Shown: positions 53,231 to 62,124 of the stretch, piece after piece
Layout: every line of letters starts with the position of its first letter
How positions within the stretch are numbered: position 1 is the stretch's first letter
Origin: Roseomonas sp. KE0001
Lineage (GTDB): Bacteria; Pseudomonadota; Alphaproteobacteria; Acetobacterales; Acetobacteraceae
NCBI RefSeq assembly: GCF_016107285.1
Contig: NZ_RCVQ01000002.1
Location: 248,001 to 312,000, forward strand
DNA: 64,000 nt
Direction of reading: 5' to 3'
The notes under the pieces: generated by a model
What the model was told of the DNA's origin: nothing
Seen by the model: the letters and a program-made list of their open reading frames with translations, nothing else
Database searches by the model: none
Position numbers and translations under genes: made by a program

Positions 53231-53275
53231 CCCCTGGCGTCCCTCCCCTTGGCGTCCCTCCCCCTGGCATCCCGT
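53231..53275. repeat. 15-bp tandem repeat, three copies, upstream of pepA
   Basis: CCCCTGGCGTCCCTC, then CCCTTGGCGTCCCTC and CCCCTGGCATCCCGT, in the 249-bp alaE/pepA divergent region, 60-100 bp before the pepA start. It may separate or overlap the promoters. Confidence 0.85.
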
Positions 53276-53332
53276 CGACCCGGTGTTATCGTTCGGGCGA
53301 CACCGCCGACGCGCACCAGCCAGGACTCCGCG

Positions 53333-54820
53333 ATGACCGATATCCTCTTCGTCAAGCCCGCCCTTCCCCGCTCCGGCGCCCTGGTGCTGCCGCTGGCCGA
53401 GGGCTTCACCCTGGCGGGGCTGGCGCGGGAGGCGGATGCGGCGACGGAGGGTGCCGTCACGCGCGCGCTGGAGGCGGCGGGCTTCAAGGGGCGGAAGGGG
53501 CAGATCTGCACCCTCTGGGCGCCGGGCGGGAAGGGCGGGCATCTCTCCCGCATCGTGGCCATCGGCCTGGGCGCCACGCCCGACGCGCGGACGGCCGAGG
53601 CGGCGGGCGGGGCGGCCTGGCCGCTGATCGCGGGCGATCCCGAGGCCTTCATCGCGACCGACGGGCTGAACGCCGCGCTGACCGCCGCCTTCGCCTCCGG
53701 CGCCCGGCTGCGGAGCTACCGCTTCGACAAGTACCGCACCCGGGAGAAGGCCGAGGACAGGCCGAAGCTGGTGCGCCTCTCCCTCGCCAGCGCCGCGCCC
53801 TCCGAGGCCAAGGCCGCCTTCGCCACGCTCTCGGCCATCGCCGACGGCGTCTTCCTGGCGCGCGACCTGGTCAGCGAGCCGCCCAACGTGCTCTTCCCCG
53901 AGGAGATGGCCGAGCGCTGCCGCGGGCTGGAGAAGCTCGGCGTCGAGGTCGAGGTGCTGGGGCCGAAGGAGCTGAGCAAGCTGGGCTTCGGCGCGATGCT
54001 CGGCGTGGCGCAGGGCAGCGCGCGCGAGCCGCGCGTCGTGGTCATGCAATGGAAGGGCGCCGGGCCCGCCAGCGACGCGCCGCCGGTCGCGCTGATCGGC
54101 AAGGGCGTCACCTTCGACACCGGCGGCATCTCGCTCAAATCCGCCGGCGGCATGGAGGACATGAAGTACGACATGGCCGGCGCCGGGGCCGTCATCGGCG
54201 CCATGGCGGCGATCGCCGGGCGCAAGGCACGGGCCGATGTCGTCGGGCTGGTCGGGCTGGTGGAGAACATGCCCTCCGGCACGGCGCAGCGGCCGGGCGA
54301 TGTCGTGACCTCCTATTCCGGCCAGACCATCGAGGTGATCAACACCGACGCCGAGGGGCGGCTCGTCCTGGCCGATCTGCTCTGGTACGCGCGGGAGCGC
54401 TTCCGGCCGCGCTGCATGATCGACCTCGCGACCCTGACCGGCGCCATCATCGTCGCCCTCGGCCACGAGCATGCCGGCCTGTTCAGCAACGACGACGACC
54501 TGGCGCAGAAGCTGCTGGCGGCCGGCGCGGAGGTCGAGGAGAAGCTCTGGCGCATGCCGCTGGGCGAGGCCTACGACAAGCTGATCCGGTCCGACATCGC
54601 CGACATGAAGAACGTCGGCGGCCGGCCGGGCGGCTCGATCAGCGCGGCGCAGTTCATCCAGCGCTTCATCGACACGCGCGAGGGCCATGTCGCCTGGGCG
54701 CATCTCGACATCGCCGGCACCGCCTGGGCCACCAAGGACGGCGCGACCACGCCCAAGGGCGCGACCGCCTTCGGCGTGCGGCTGCTCGACCGTCTGGTGG
54801 CCGGGCACTACGAAGGCTGA
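53333..54820 (+). CDS. pepA: Leucyl aminopeptidase (M17), canonical
   Basis: 495 residues: N-terminal macro-like domain and C-terminal catalytic domain with GKGVTFDTGGISLKSAGGM, EDMKYDMAGAG and NTDAEGRLVLAD, which carry the two-metal ligands and catalytic Lys/Arg. Hexameric cytosolic exopeptidase. It is followed 2 bp later by a second M17 gene and then holC; pepA-holC adjacency is widespread. Confidence 0.95.
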   Translation: MTDILFVKPALPRSGALVLPLAEGFTLAGLAREADAATEGAVTRALEAAGFKGRKGQICTLWAPGGKGGHLSRIVAIGLGATPDARTAEAAGGAAWPLIAGDPEAFIATDGLNAALTAAFASGARLRSYRFDKYRTREKAEDRPKLVRLSLASAAPSEAKAAFATLSAIADGVFLARDLVSEPPNVLFPEEMAERCRGLEKLGVEVEVLGPKELSKLGFGAMLGVAQGSAREPRVVVMQWKGAGPASDAPPVALIGKGVTFDTGGISLKSAGGMEDMKYDMAGAGAVIGAMAAIAGRKARADVVGLVGLVENMPSGTAQRPGDVVTSYSGQTIEVINTDAEGRLVLADLLWYARERFRPRCMIDLATLTGAIIVALGHEHAGLFSNDDDLAQKLLAAGAEVEEKLWRMPLGEAYDKLIRSDIADMKNVGGRPGGSISAAQFIQRFIDTREGHVAWAHLDIAGTAWATKDGATTPKGATAFGVRLLDRLVAGHYEG

Positions 54821-54822
54821 GC

Positions 54823-56274
54823 GTGGCGTCGGAGCCGGCCGATGCGGCGCGCTTCCGGCCGATGCGGCTGCGGCTGCGCGGGCGGCTGGGGCGCAAGGCG
54901 GCGGCGCGCCCGCGCCTGCTGCCCTGGCCGCCCGGCGCGCCCGCCCCGCTGCCCGACCTCGCCGAACGGCCCGCGGCGCCCTGCTGGCGGGAGGGCCGGC
55001 TGCTGCTGCCGGTGCCGGCGGACCAGGCCGATCCTCCCGCCTGGAATTCTTCCGCCTGGGATCCTCCCGCCTGGGAACGGGCCGCCGCCGCCGCCCTGCC
55101 GGCCCTGCCGGAGGGGACGCGCCGCGCCGTGCTCGATGCCCGCCACCTGTCGCCGGCGCAGGCGCTGGCGCTGGCCCGTGGCCTCGCCCTGGCGGCGCCC
55201 GGCGGCTTCCGGCTCGACCTGTGGCATGACCGGCCGGAGGCGCTGGCGCCGCTCTGGCAGGCGGAGCGGGCGATGCTGAAGGCGGTGGCGCGGGCCCGCC
55301 GCTGGGTCGCCACGCCGGCCAACCGCTTGACCCCCGCCCGCTTCGCCCGCGCGTTGAAGCGGCTGGAGCGGCACGGCATCGCGGTGCAGGTGCTGGGCCG
55401 CGGGGCGCTGGAGCGGGCCGGCTTCGGCGGGCTGCTGGCGGTGGGCGGCGGCTCGGCCCATCCGCCCCGCCTGGTCGTCCTGCGCTGGGCCGGGCGGCTG
55501 GCGGTGCCGCCGGTGGTCTTCGTCGGCAAGGGCATCACCTTCGACACCGGCGGGCTCGGCCTCAAGCGCGGCGCGGGGATGGAGGTGATGCGGGAGGACA
55601 TGGCCGGCGCCGCCGCCTGCGCCGGGGCGATGCTGGCCCTGGCGCTGCGCGACAGCCCCGCCCCCGCCGCCGCCGTGCTGCCGATGGCCGAGAATGCCAT
55701 CGGCGCCGCCGCCTACCGGCCGGGCGATGTCGTCGCCACCCTCTCCGGCCGGACGGTGGAGGTGGTGGACACCGATGCCGAGGGCCGGCTGATCCTGGCC
55801 GATGCGCTGAACTATGCCGTGCGCGCCTTCCGGCCCGAGGCGGTGATCGACCTCGCCACTCTGACCGGCGCCGCCATCACGGCGCTGGGCCACCACCGCG
55901 CCGCCCTCTACGGCAACGACCCGGTGCTGGCCGCGGCGCTCTGCGCAGCGGGGGAGGCGGTGGGCGAGCGGCTCTGGCCGATGCCGCTGCCGCAGGCCGG
56001 AGACGCGGCGCTGGACAGCGACATCGCCGATCTGCGGCAATGCGCGCCGCGGGATCCCTCCGGGCGGGCGCAGCCCGATGCCGGCCACGCCGCCGCCTTC
56101 CTCCACGAATTCCTGGGCGACGACCCGCCGGCCTGGGCGCATCTCGACATGGCCGGCATGGTGGGCGAGGCGGCGCGCGGCGAGGATGCCCCGCTCTCGC
56201 TTCCCGGCGGCTTCGGCGTGCGGCTGCTGGCCGGGCTCGTCGCGGCGCGCTTCGAGGACCCGCACCGGATCTGA
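54823..56274 (+). CDS. Second M17 leucyl aminopeptidase-like protein
   Basis: 483 residues from GTG 54823 with AAGG close upstream. The catalytic domain keeps every metal and catalytic residue of the family: GKGITFDTGG (Lys, Asp), LKRGAGMEVMREDMAG (Lys, Asp) and VDTDAEGRLILAD (Asp, Glu, Arg), with the MKYDM lysine replaced by Arg. The N-terminal domain is diverged and contains an inserted peptide repeat coded by 15-bp tandem copies. It lies two bases after pepA, so the pair is an operon; heteromer formation or a distinct specificity is possible. Confidence 0.88.
   Translation: MASEPADAARFRPMRLRLRGRLGRKAAARPRLLPWPPGAPAPLPDLAERPAAPCWREGRLLLPVPADQADPPAWNSSAWDPPAWERAAAAALPALPEGTRRAVLDARHLSPAQALALARGLALAAPGGFRLDLWHDRPEALAPLWQAERAMLKAVARARRWVATPANRLTPARFARALKRLERHGIAVQVLGRGALERAGFGGLLAVGGGSAHPPRLVVLRWAGRLAVPPVVFVGKGITFDTGGLGLKRGAGMEVMREDMAGAAACAGAMLALALRDSPAPAAAVLPMAENAIGAAAYRPGDVVATLSGRTVEVVDTDAEGRLILADALNYAVRAFRPEAVIDLATLTGAAITALGHHRAALYGNDPVLAAALCAAGEAVGERLWPMPLPQAGDAALDSDIADLRQCAPRDPSGRAQPDAGHAAAFLHEFLGDDPPAWAHLDMAGMVGEAARGEDAPLSLPGGFGVRLLAGLVAARFEDPHRI
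55030..55074 (+). repeat. 15-bp in-frame tandem repeat in the second aminopeptidase gene
   Basis: GATCCTCCCGCCTGG, then AATTCTTCCGCCTGG and GATCCTCCCGCCTGG again, coding the pentapeptide DPPAW/NSSAW/DPPAW (residues about 70-84). Confidence 0.92.
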
Positions 56275-56498
56275 GGGGGTCCCGAGAAGCGACCGGGAAG
56301 GCGCCGTCGCGCCCCGCGGGGCCGCTAGTGTGGCACGGGCTCCGCCCGTCCGCCGGCAGCGGGCCGGGCAGGAGAACAACCGGCTCTGCGGGGCCAGCTC
56401 CGCATTCGCTCTGCGTCCTCACCATCGAGGCGCACGGTACGGGCCGACCCGCCGCGCCCCGCGTGATGGCCGGCGGCGGGCATGGTATAAGCCGGGGC

Positions 56499-56945
56499 AT
56501 GAGCGAGATCGGCTTCTACCACCTGACCCGCACGCCGCTGGAGGCGGCGCTGCCGAAGCTGCTCGGCCGGGTGCTGGCCGGCGGCGGGCGCGCCGTGGTG
56601 CGGGTGGGCGATCCGCTGCGGCTGGCGAGCCTCGACACCTCCCTCTGGCTCAGCGCCGATCCCGACTGGCTGCCGCATGGCACGCCGCAGACGGGACATG
56701 CGGAGCTGCAGCCCATCTGGCTGACCGAGGCGGACGAGGCCCCGAACGGCGCCCGCTTCCTCTTCCTGGTCGATGGCGCCGCCAGCGCCCGGCTGGGTGA
56801 GTACGACCGCGTCTTCGACCTGTTCGACGGGCAGGACGAGGCCGCGGTCGCCGCCGCGCGCGGCCGCTGGGCGGCCGCCCGCGGCGCCGGCCATGCGCTG
56901 ACCTACTGGCAGCAGGGGGCGCGCGGCTGGGAGAAGAAGGCCTGA
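56499..56945 (+). CDS. holC: DNA polymerase III subunit chi
   Basis: 148 residues: IGFYHLTRTPLEAALPKLLG, the WLSADPDWLPHG block and FLFLVDGAASARLGEYDRVF. Chi links the clamp loader to SSB. It lies downstream of the aminopeptidase genes as in many proteobacteria, after a gap of about 220 bp. It converges on the creatininase gene with 4 bp between stops. Confidence 0.9.
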   Translation: MSEIGFYHLTRTPLEAALPKLLGRVLAGGGRAVVRVGDPLRLASLDTSLWLSADPDWLPHGTPQTGHAELQPIWLTEADEAPNGARFLFLVDGAASARLGEYDRVFDLFDGQDEAAVAAARGRWAAARGAGHALTYWQQGARGWEKKA

Positions 56946-56949
56946 AGGC

Positions 56950-57762
56950 CTACCCGGCCTGACCCCGGGCCGGTTCCCAGACCATGTCCGGCGCGCGCCA
57001 GAGCAGGGGGTCGCGCATCGCCGCCGCCAGCGCGTCCGAGACGAGGTCCAGCAGCTTCTCGCCCTTCTCCGCCGTGGCGGCCCGCGGATCGCCGCGCACG
57101 CCGGTGCGGGGCGCCCGCTCGGCGAAGGACCAGAAGCGCTGGAAGGGGCCGGGATGCGCCGTGCTGTCATCGGCCAGCGCCTCGGCGATGCGCTCCCGCC
57201 GCACCTGGCCAGGGTCGATCGCCAGCCAGAAGCTGGTCTCCGCCTCGCAGGCGTGCTGCACGCCGGGCTGGGTGTCGAGCAGCGCGCCGAGCGCGGGGCC
57301 GGCGACATGGAAGACGGTGGTCGCCACCACGGGCATGGCGAATTCCAGGCAGAGCTCGCGCGCCGCGACCGCCAGCGGATCGATATTGCCGCCATGGCTG
57401 TTCACCAGGAACAGCCGCCGGAAGCCCTGCGCCTTCAGCGAGCGGCAGACGCAGGCGAGCACGGCGCGGAAGGCGGCGTAATCCAGGGTGATGGTGCCGC
57501 CGAAGGGGAGATGGTGCTCGGACATGCCGGTCCAGAGTGGCGGCAGCACCACCACGGGGGCGCCCGCGCCGGCGGCCTTGGCGGCGGCGCGCAGGCAGCA
57601 GGCATGGCCGATCATGCTGTCGGTCCAGACCGGCAGATGCGGCCCGTGCTGCTCCAGCGAGGCGACGGGCAGCACCACCAGCGCCTCCCGTGCCGCCAGT
57701 TCGCGCAGCTCCGGCGCCGTGCGGCGCTCCCAGCGGCAGAGATCCTCGGGCGTTTCGGTCAT
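56950..57762 (-). CDS. Creatininase family amidohydrolase
   Basis: 270 residues: VASLEQHGPHLPVWTD (Glu and His metal ligands), the PLWTGMSEHHLPFGGTITLD block, LVNSHGGN and HACEAETSFWLA. The family includes creatininase and enzymes for cofactor (mycofactocin, riboflavin/F420) amide or formamide hydrolysis; substrate not known here. Confidence 0.92.
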   Translation of the reverse strand: MTETPEDLCRWERRTAPELRELAAREALVVLPVASLEQHGPHLPVWTDSMIGHACCLRAAAKAAGAGAPVVVLPPLWTGMSEHHLPFGGTITLDYAAFRAVLACVCRSLKAQGFRRLFLVNSHGGNIDPLAVAARELCLEFAMPVVATTVFHVAGPALGALLDTQPGVQHACEAETSFWLAIDPGQVRRERIAEALADDSTAHPGPFQRFWSFAERAPRTGVRGDPRAATAEKGEKLLDLVSDALAAAMRDPLLWRAPDMVWEPARGQAG

Positions 57763-57826
57763 GGGCGGTGTCCTTCGCTGCGGGATGCGGCGACGGAACC
57801 ACGGCGCGGGTGCGGCGTGAAGCCCG

Positions 57827-59326
57827 CTAGAGCTGCGCCTCGATCGGCAGCCAGCGCACCAGGCGGGCCAGGGCCCGGCGGGCGAGCGGCGCCTCGGGCT
57901 CGTGCGCCGTGCTGCCCTCGTCATCGGTCCAGAGAAGGTGCCCGCGCGGGTCGCGGGTGACGCGGTAGCTGCGCTCCGGGCCGCAGAGCCGGTCGCGCTC
58001 CACCGCCAGCTTCTCCGCCAGGCCGGGATGGCGGGCGAAGGCGCCCATCTCGGTGTTGAGGTTGGCCGAGCGCGGGTCGAGGTTGAAGGAACCGACGAAG
58101 ACCTGGTCGCCATCCACCATCAGTGCCTTGGTGTGCAGGCTCGCGCCCTTGGAGCCGAAGACGCCGCTGTCATGCCGACCGCTGCGCTTCAGCTCGTGGA
58201 GCGCGACGCCGAGTTCCACCAGGCGCGGCCGGTAGCGGGCATAGCCGCTGTGCACCGCCACCACATCGGTCGCGGCCAGGGAATTGGTGATGACGGTGAT
58301 GGCCACGCCGCGCCGGGCCAGGGCCTCGATCACCGCCATGCCGGCTTCGCCGGGCACGAAATAGGGCGAGATCAGCAGGGCCTCCCGCCGGGCGCCGAGC
58401 AGCATCGCCTCCACCGCCGGCGCCACGCCGCCCGGCACGCCACGCCCCTGGGCCTTGGCCGGCGGGTCGGAGAGCACGCGCAGGCCTTCCGGCCCGTCCT
58501 CGGGCACCGGCAGCAGGGCATGGTCGCGCTCCAGCCAGCGGCCGTGCTCGGCGCGGAGCGCCTGCAGGTAGGGGTGTACCTTGGCGGTCTCGGGGATGGC
58601 GTCCAGCTCCGCCCGGAAGGCGGCCAGCGCCTCCTGGCTGGCGCGGCGGGCGACGCGGCGGAAGCGCTCGACCGGCCGGGCCAGGCTGCTGGCCCAGTAG
58701 CTGTCGAAGACCCGCTGCGCCTGCTGGGCGGCCTGACCCGCGATCAGCATGTCGAGGTCGCGGAAGTTGAAGTCGCCCGCGCCGTCGAAATAGGCATCCG
58801 CGATATTGCGCCCGCCGACCAGGGCCATGGCGCCATCCACCACCCAGTTCTTGTTGTGCATGCGGTGGTTGAGATGCCAGCCGCCGAGGGCGAATTCGAG
58901 CCCCAGGCCGAACTGGCCGAGGAAACGGAAGCGCGCGGTGTTGAACAGCCGCAGCTCGATGCGCGGATGCACGTCGAGCAGGGCGATGCGGCGCTCCGGC
59001 CCGAGGACGTAGCTGTCATCGAGAAGGATGCGGACCCGGACGCCGCGATCCGCCGCGCGCAGCACCTCGCGCGCCAGCAGGCCGCCGGTCACGTCGTCCG
59101 ACCACCGGTAGTACTGCAGATCCAGGCCATGGCCGGCGGCGCGCGCCATGACGGCCCGCAGCATGAAGGCCTCCAGCCCGCCGGGGACCAGCGCCGCGCC
59201 GCTGGCCGTGCCGAGGCTGCGCGTCATCCGCCCGACCGCGCGCACCGCCTCGCTCGGGCGCGGCGGCTCACCGGCCACGATGGGGGCCATGGCGGGCACC
59301 GTGCCGCGGAGGGGGGCGTGGAGCAT
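57827..59326 (-). CDS. Phospholipase D-family protein (cardiolipin synthase-like)
   Basis: 499 residues with two HKD motifs: HNKNWVVDGAMALVGGRN (about 180) and HTKALMVDGDQVFVGSFN (about 395, followed by LDPRSANLNTE). No N-terminal membrane helices are evident, which resembles ClsC-type and other cytosolic or peripheral PLD proteins. ClsC condenses phosphatidylethanolamine with phosphatidylglycerol. Co-transcribed with the EEP-family gene upstream (6 bp apart), a pairing common for clsC-like genes. Confidence 0.86.
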   Translation of the reverse strand: MLHAPLRGTVPAMAPIVAGEPPRPSEAVRAVGRMTRSLGTASGAALVPGGLEAFMLRAVMARAAGHGLDLQYYRWSDDVTGGLLAREVLRAADRGVRVRILLDDSYVLGPERRIALLDVHPRIELRLFNTARFRFLGQFGLGLEFALGGWHLNHRMHNKNWVVDGAMALVGGRNIADAYFDGAGDFNFRDLDMLIAGQAAQQAQRVFDSYWASSLARPVERFRRVARRASQEALAAFRAELDAIPETAKVHPYLQALRAEHGRWLERDHALLPVPEDGPEGLRVLSDPPAKAQGRGVPGGVAPAVEAMLLGARREALLISPYFVPGEAGMAVIEALARRGVAITVITNSLAATDVVAVHSGYARYRPRLVELGVALHELKRSGRHDSGVFGSKGASLHTKALMVDGDQVFVGSFNLDPRSANLNTEMGAFARHPGLAEKLAVERDRLCGPERSYRVTRDPRGHLLWTDDEGSTAHEPEAPLARRALARLVRWLPIEAQL

Positions 59327-59332
59327 GGTTAA

Positions 59333-60235
59333 TCAGGCTGCGGCGGCCACATCGCCGGCCAGCGCCGCCTGGTCCGGCGTGAGGATCAGCCGGGCCTTCA
59401 GCGGCAGATGGTCGGAGGCGACGCGCGCCAGCGGGGTGTCATGGACCTGCACGTCCCGCACAACGCCGCGCGGCCAGCCCAGGATGCGGTCCAGCGCGAA
59501 GACCGGCAGGCGGGAGGGAAAGCTGGCCGGCCCGAAGCCCAGGCTGCCGAACAGCGACTCCAGCGGCCGCAGCGAGGAGCGCCGCCCCGGGCGCCATTCA
59601 TTGAGGTCGCCCATCATCACCGTCGGCATGCTCTCGCCCTGGCCGATGCTCTCCAGGATGGCGGCCGCCTGCCGCATCCGGCAGCGCTTGAGCAGGCCGA
59701 AATGCGCCGCGACGACGCGCAGCGGCCCTGCGGCAAGCTCCAGCTCGGCGATCACCGCGCCGCGCGGCTCGGCTCCGGGCAGGGCCAGGCGCTGCAGCCG
59801 CACCGGCGTGCCCCGCCGCACCAGCAGGGCATTGCCGTGCCAGCCATGCCCGTCCGGCAGGCGGGACACCGGCAGCAGGGAGAGGCCGCAATCGCGCAGC
59901 GCCGCGGTGTCCAGCAGGCCGGTCCGGCGCCCGAAGCGGCGGTCCGCCTCCTGCACCGCGACGATGTCGGCTTCGAGCTCGGCGATGACGCCGGCGATCC
60001 GCGCCGGATCGAAGCGCCGGTCGAGGCCGACGCATTTGTGCACGTTGTAGGAGGCGACGCGGATCTCGGCCGCCGCCTGCTCGGGCGCGGGCGGCACCGG
60101 CTGGGAGGGGAGGTCCGGGATGCCATGCGCCCTGCGGAGTGCGGGTGGCCGCTTGCCACCGGCCAAGGGGGCATCGGCCAAGGGGGCGCCGACGAGGGGG
60201 CGGCCCTCCGCCGGTTCGCCCGGGGGCGGGGTCAT
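59333..60235 (-). CDS. Endonuclease/exonuclease/phosphatase family protein
   Basis: 300 residues from ATG 60235. A 50-residue Pro/Ala-rich head (with a 15-bp tandem repeat) precedes the EEP domain: RVASYNVHKCVGLDRRFD, VAVQEADRRFG (Glu), RLVVAAHFG-like strand, MMGDLNEWR and the final SDHLPL. Relatives next to cardiolipin-synthase-like genes are metal-dependent hydrolases of unknown substrate. Confidence 0.85.
   Translation of the reverse strand: MTPPPGEPAEGRPLVGAPLADAPLAGGKRPPALRRAHGIPDLPSQPVPPAPEQAAAEIRVASYNVHKCVGLDRRFDPARIAGVIAELEADIVAVQEADRRFGRRTGLLDTAALRDCGLSLLPVSRLPDGHGWHGNALLVRRGTPVRLQRLALPGAEPRGAVIAELELAAGPLRVVAAHFGLLKRCRMRQAAAILESIGQGESMPTVMMGDLNEWRPGRRSSLRPLESLFGSLGFGPASFPSRLPVFALDRILGWPRGVVRDVQVHDTPLARVASDHLPLKARLILTPDQAALAGDVAAAA
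60161..60205 (-). repeat. 15-bp in-frame tandem repeat in the EEP-family gene
   Basis: GGCCAAGGGGGCATC, GGCCAAGGGGGCGCC and the diverged GACGAGGGGGCGGCC, coding the repeat LVGAP/LADAP/LAGG in the N-terminal head. Confidence 0.85.
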
Positions 60236-60366
60236 TCTGGGCTCCGGAACTGCACGCGGGTCTCCGCCAGGGATGGAGGGCGGCAAGACGGGCCGCCTTG
60301 CCCGGATAAAGCTAGGAAAGCGGCGCGGAAATTCCAAGCTTGGCCGGCGCGACGGCCCCCGGCGCG

Positions 60367-62121
60367 TCAGCTCAGGCCGAGCAGGGAACGGGCGAAGTCC
60401 CGCGCCGAGAAGGGCCGCAGGTCGGCGGCCTTCTCGCCGACGCCCACCGCATGCACCGGCAGGGCGAATTCCTGCGCCAGGGCCACCACCACGCCGCCCT
60501 TGGCCGAGCCGTCCAGCTTGGTCACCACCAGCCCGGTGACGTTCACCATCTCGGAGAAGACCTTGCACTGCTGGGTGGCGTTCTGCCCGGTGGTGGCATC
60601 CAGCACCAGCAGGACGGAATGCGGCGCGGTGGGATCGAGGCGCTGCAGGACGCGCACCACCTTGCGCAGCTCCTCCATCAGCGCCGTCTTGTTGTGCAGC
60701 CGGCCGGCGGTGTCGACCAGCAGCACCTCGGTGCCCCTCTCCTGTGCCTGCCGCAGCGCATCGAAGGCGAGGCCGGCGGCATCCGCGCCTTCCCGGGCGG
60801 GCGCCACCACGTCGCAGCCGGTGCGGCCGCCCCAGATCTGCAGCTGCTCGACGGCGGCGGCGCGGAAGGTGTCGCCGGCGACGAAGGTGACACTGCGACC
60901 CTGCTCGCGGAACTGCTGGCCGAGCTTGGCGATGGTGGTGGTCTTGCCGGTGCCGTTGACGCCGACCACCAGCACGACATGCGGCCGCTTCTGCGGGTCC
61001 AGCACCAGCGGCTTCGTGACCGGCTCCAGGATGGTGGCGATCTCGGCGGCGAGCGCCTCGCGCACCTCCTCATCCGTCACCTCCTTGCCGAAGCGGGTGC
61101 GGCGGAAGCCCTCGACGATGCGCGCCGAGGCGGCGACGCCGAGATCGGCGGTGATCAGCGCCTCCTCCAGCTCCTCCAGCGCCGCCTCGTCCAGCTTGCG
61201 CTTGGTGAAGAGGCCGGTCAGCCCGTCGGTCAGCTTGCTGGTGGAGCGTGAGAGCCCGGCCTTCAGGCGTGAGAACCAGCCGCCCCGCTGCGGCTCCCCG
61301 GTCTCGGCCGGGGTGGTCCCGGGCGGCGGCTCCGGCGCCCGATAGGCGGTGGCGGAGCCGGGAGGCGTCGCGGGCGGCGAGGGTTCGGGGGGCGCGGGCT
61401 CGGGCGTGGGCGGCTCGGGCGTGGGCGGCTCCGGCTTGGGCGGCGCCGGCGGCGGGGCCGGTCTCCCCGGTCCAGGGACGGGCCCAGGGGCAGGAGCAGG
61501 GGCAGGGGCAGGGGCGGGGGCAGGCGCGGCGGGCGCCGGCTCCGGCGCGGGCACTTCCGGCGGCGCCGCTGGCGCGGCCGGCGGGGCGGCGGGCGGCACC
61601 TCCGGCGGGGCCGGCCTCGGTCCCACCGGGCGGTCCGGGGGCGGAATCTCCTGCGGCGGGCGGTCCCAGCCCGGCGGCACGCCGGCCGGGCGCGGCGCCG
61701 GCGGCGGCGCCGGATGCTCCGGCGGGGCCGGTGGCGGCAGATCGGCGGGGGTGGGTGGCGGCACCTCGGCGGGCGGGGCGGCGGGTTCCGTCCGGTCGGG
61801 CGCCAGGGGCGGGACCTCGGGGGGGGAGGCCGGCAGGTCGCCCGGCGGCACCGGTCGGGCCGGGCCCGGAGATGTGGCCAGGTCCGGGAAGCCGGACCGC
61901 GTCTCGGCCGGCGCCACCGGGCTCGGGCGCGGCGCCGCCGCCGGACGCTGGTCGTCCGGCTCGGGCGCGCTGCGGGTCTCGGCGGGGGCCGGGGCGGTGG
62001 TGGCGGGGTGCGCCTCGGCCGCCGGCGGGGACTGCCCCTCGGCCTCGGGCGGCGGCGCGCTCTCCGCGTCCTTGTCCTTCTCGCGCCCGGTCAGCCGGGC
62101 CCAGAGATCGCGCAGGGCCAT
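60367..62121 (-). CDS. ftsY: Signal recognition particle receptor FtsY
   Basis: 584 residues. The C-terminal NG domain (about 285-584) has the N-domain helices, the P loop VVGVNGTGKTTTIAKLG, DTFRAAAVEQL, DTAGRLHNK and TKLDGSAKGG. It pairs with Ffh/4.5S RNA to target proteins to the membrane. The N-terminal 270 residues form an extreme Pro/Glu/Ala-rich low-complexity region with 15-bp and 6-bp repeats, much longer and more Pro-rich than the usual acidic A domain. It follows mtaB with a 3-bp gap in the conserved dapF-mtaB-ftsY order. Confidence 0.96.
   Translation of the reverse strand: MALRDLWARLTGREKDKDAESAPPPEAEGQSPPAAEAHPATTAPAPAETRSAPEPDDQRPAAAPRPSPVAPAETRSGFPDLATSPGPARPVPPGDLPASPPEVPPLAPDRTEPAAPPAEVPPPTPADLPPPAPPEHPAPPPAPRPAGVPPGWDRPPQEIPPPDRPVGPRPAPPEVPPAAPPAAPAAPPEVPAPEPAPAAPAPAPAPAPAPAPGPVPGPGRPAPPPAPPKPEPPTPEPPTPEPAPPEPSPPATPPGSATAYRAPEPPPGTTPAETGEPQRGGWFSRLKAGLSRSTSKLTDGLTGLFTKRKLDEAALEELEEALITADLGVAASARIVEGFRRTRFGKEVTDEEVREALAAEIATILEPVTKPLVLDPQKRPHVVLVVGVNGTGKTTTIAKLGQQFREQGRSVTFVAGDTFRAAAVEQLQIWGGRTGCDVVAPAREGADAAGLAFDALRQAQERGTEVLLVDTAGRLHNKTALMEELRKVVRVLQRLDPTAPHSVLLVLDATTGQNATQQCKVFSEMVNVTGLVVTKLDGSAKGGVVVALAQEFALPVHAVGVGEKAADLRPFSARDFARSLLGLS
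61397..61441 (-). repeat. 15-bp in-frame tandem repeat in the FtsY Pro-rich region
   Basis: Two exact copies of GGCTCGGGCGTGGGC and a diverged third (GGCTCCGGCTTGGGC), coding PTPEP repeats. A shorter 6-bp GGGGCA-type array follows at about 61488-61535 (PAPAPA). Confidence 0.9.
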
Positions 62122-62124
62122 GGC

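Noticed and set aside
53134..56274. 1046-residue protein spanning pepA and the second aminopeptidase
   Set aside because: The first half is out of frame with pepA; the true second gene starts at GTG 54823.
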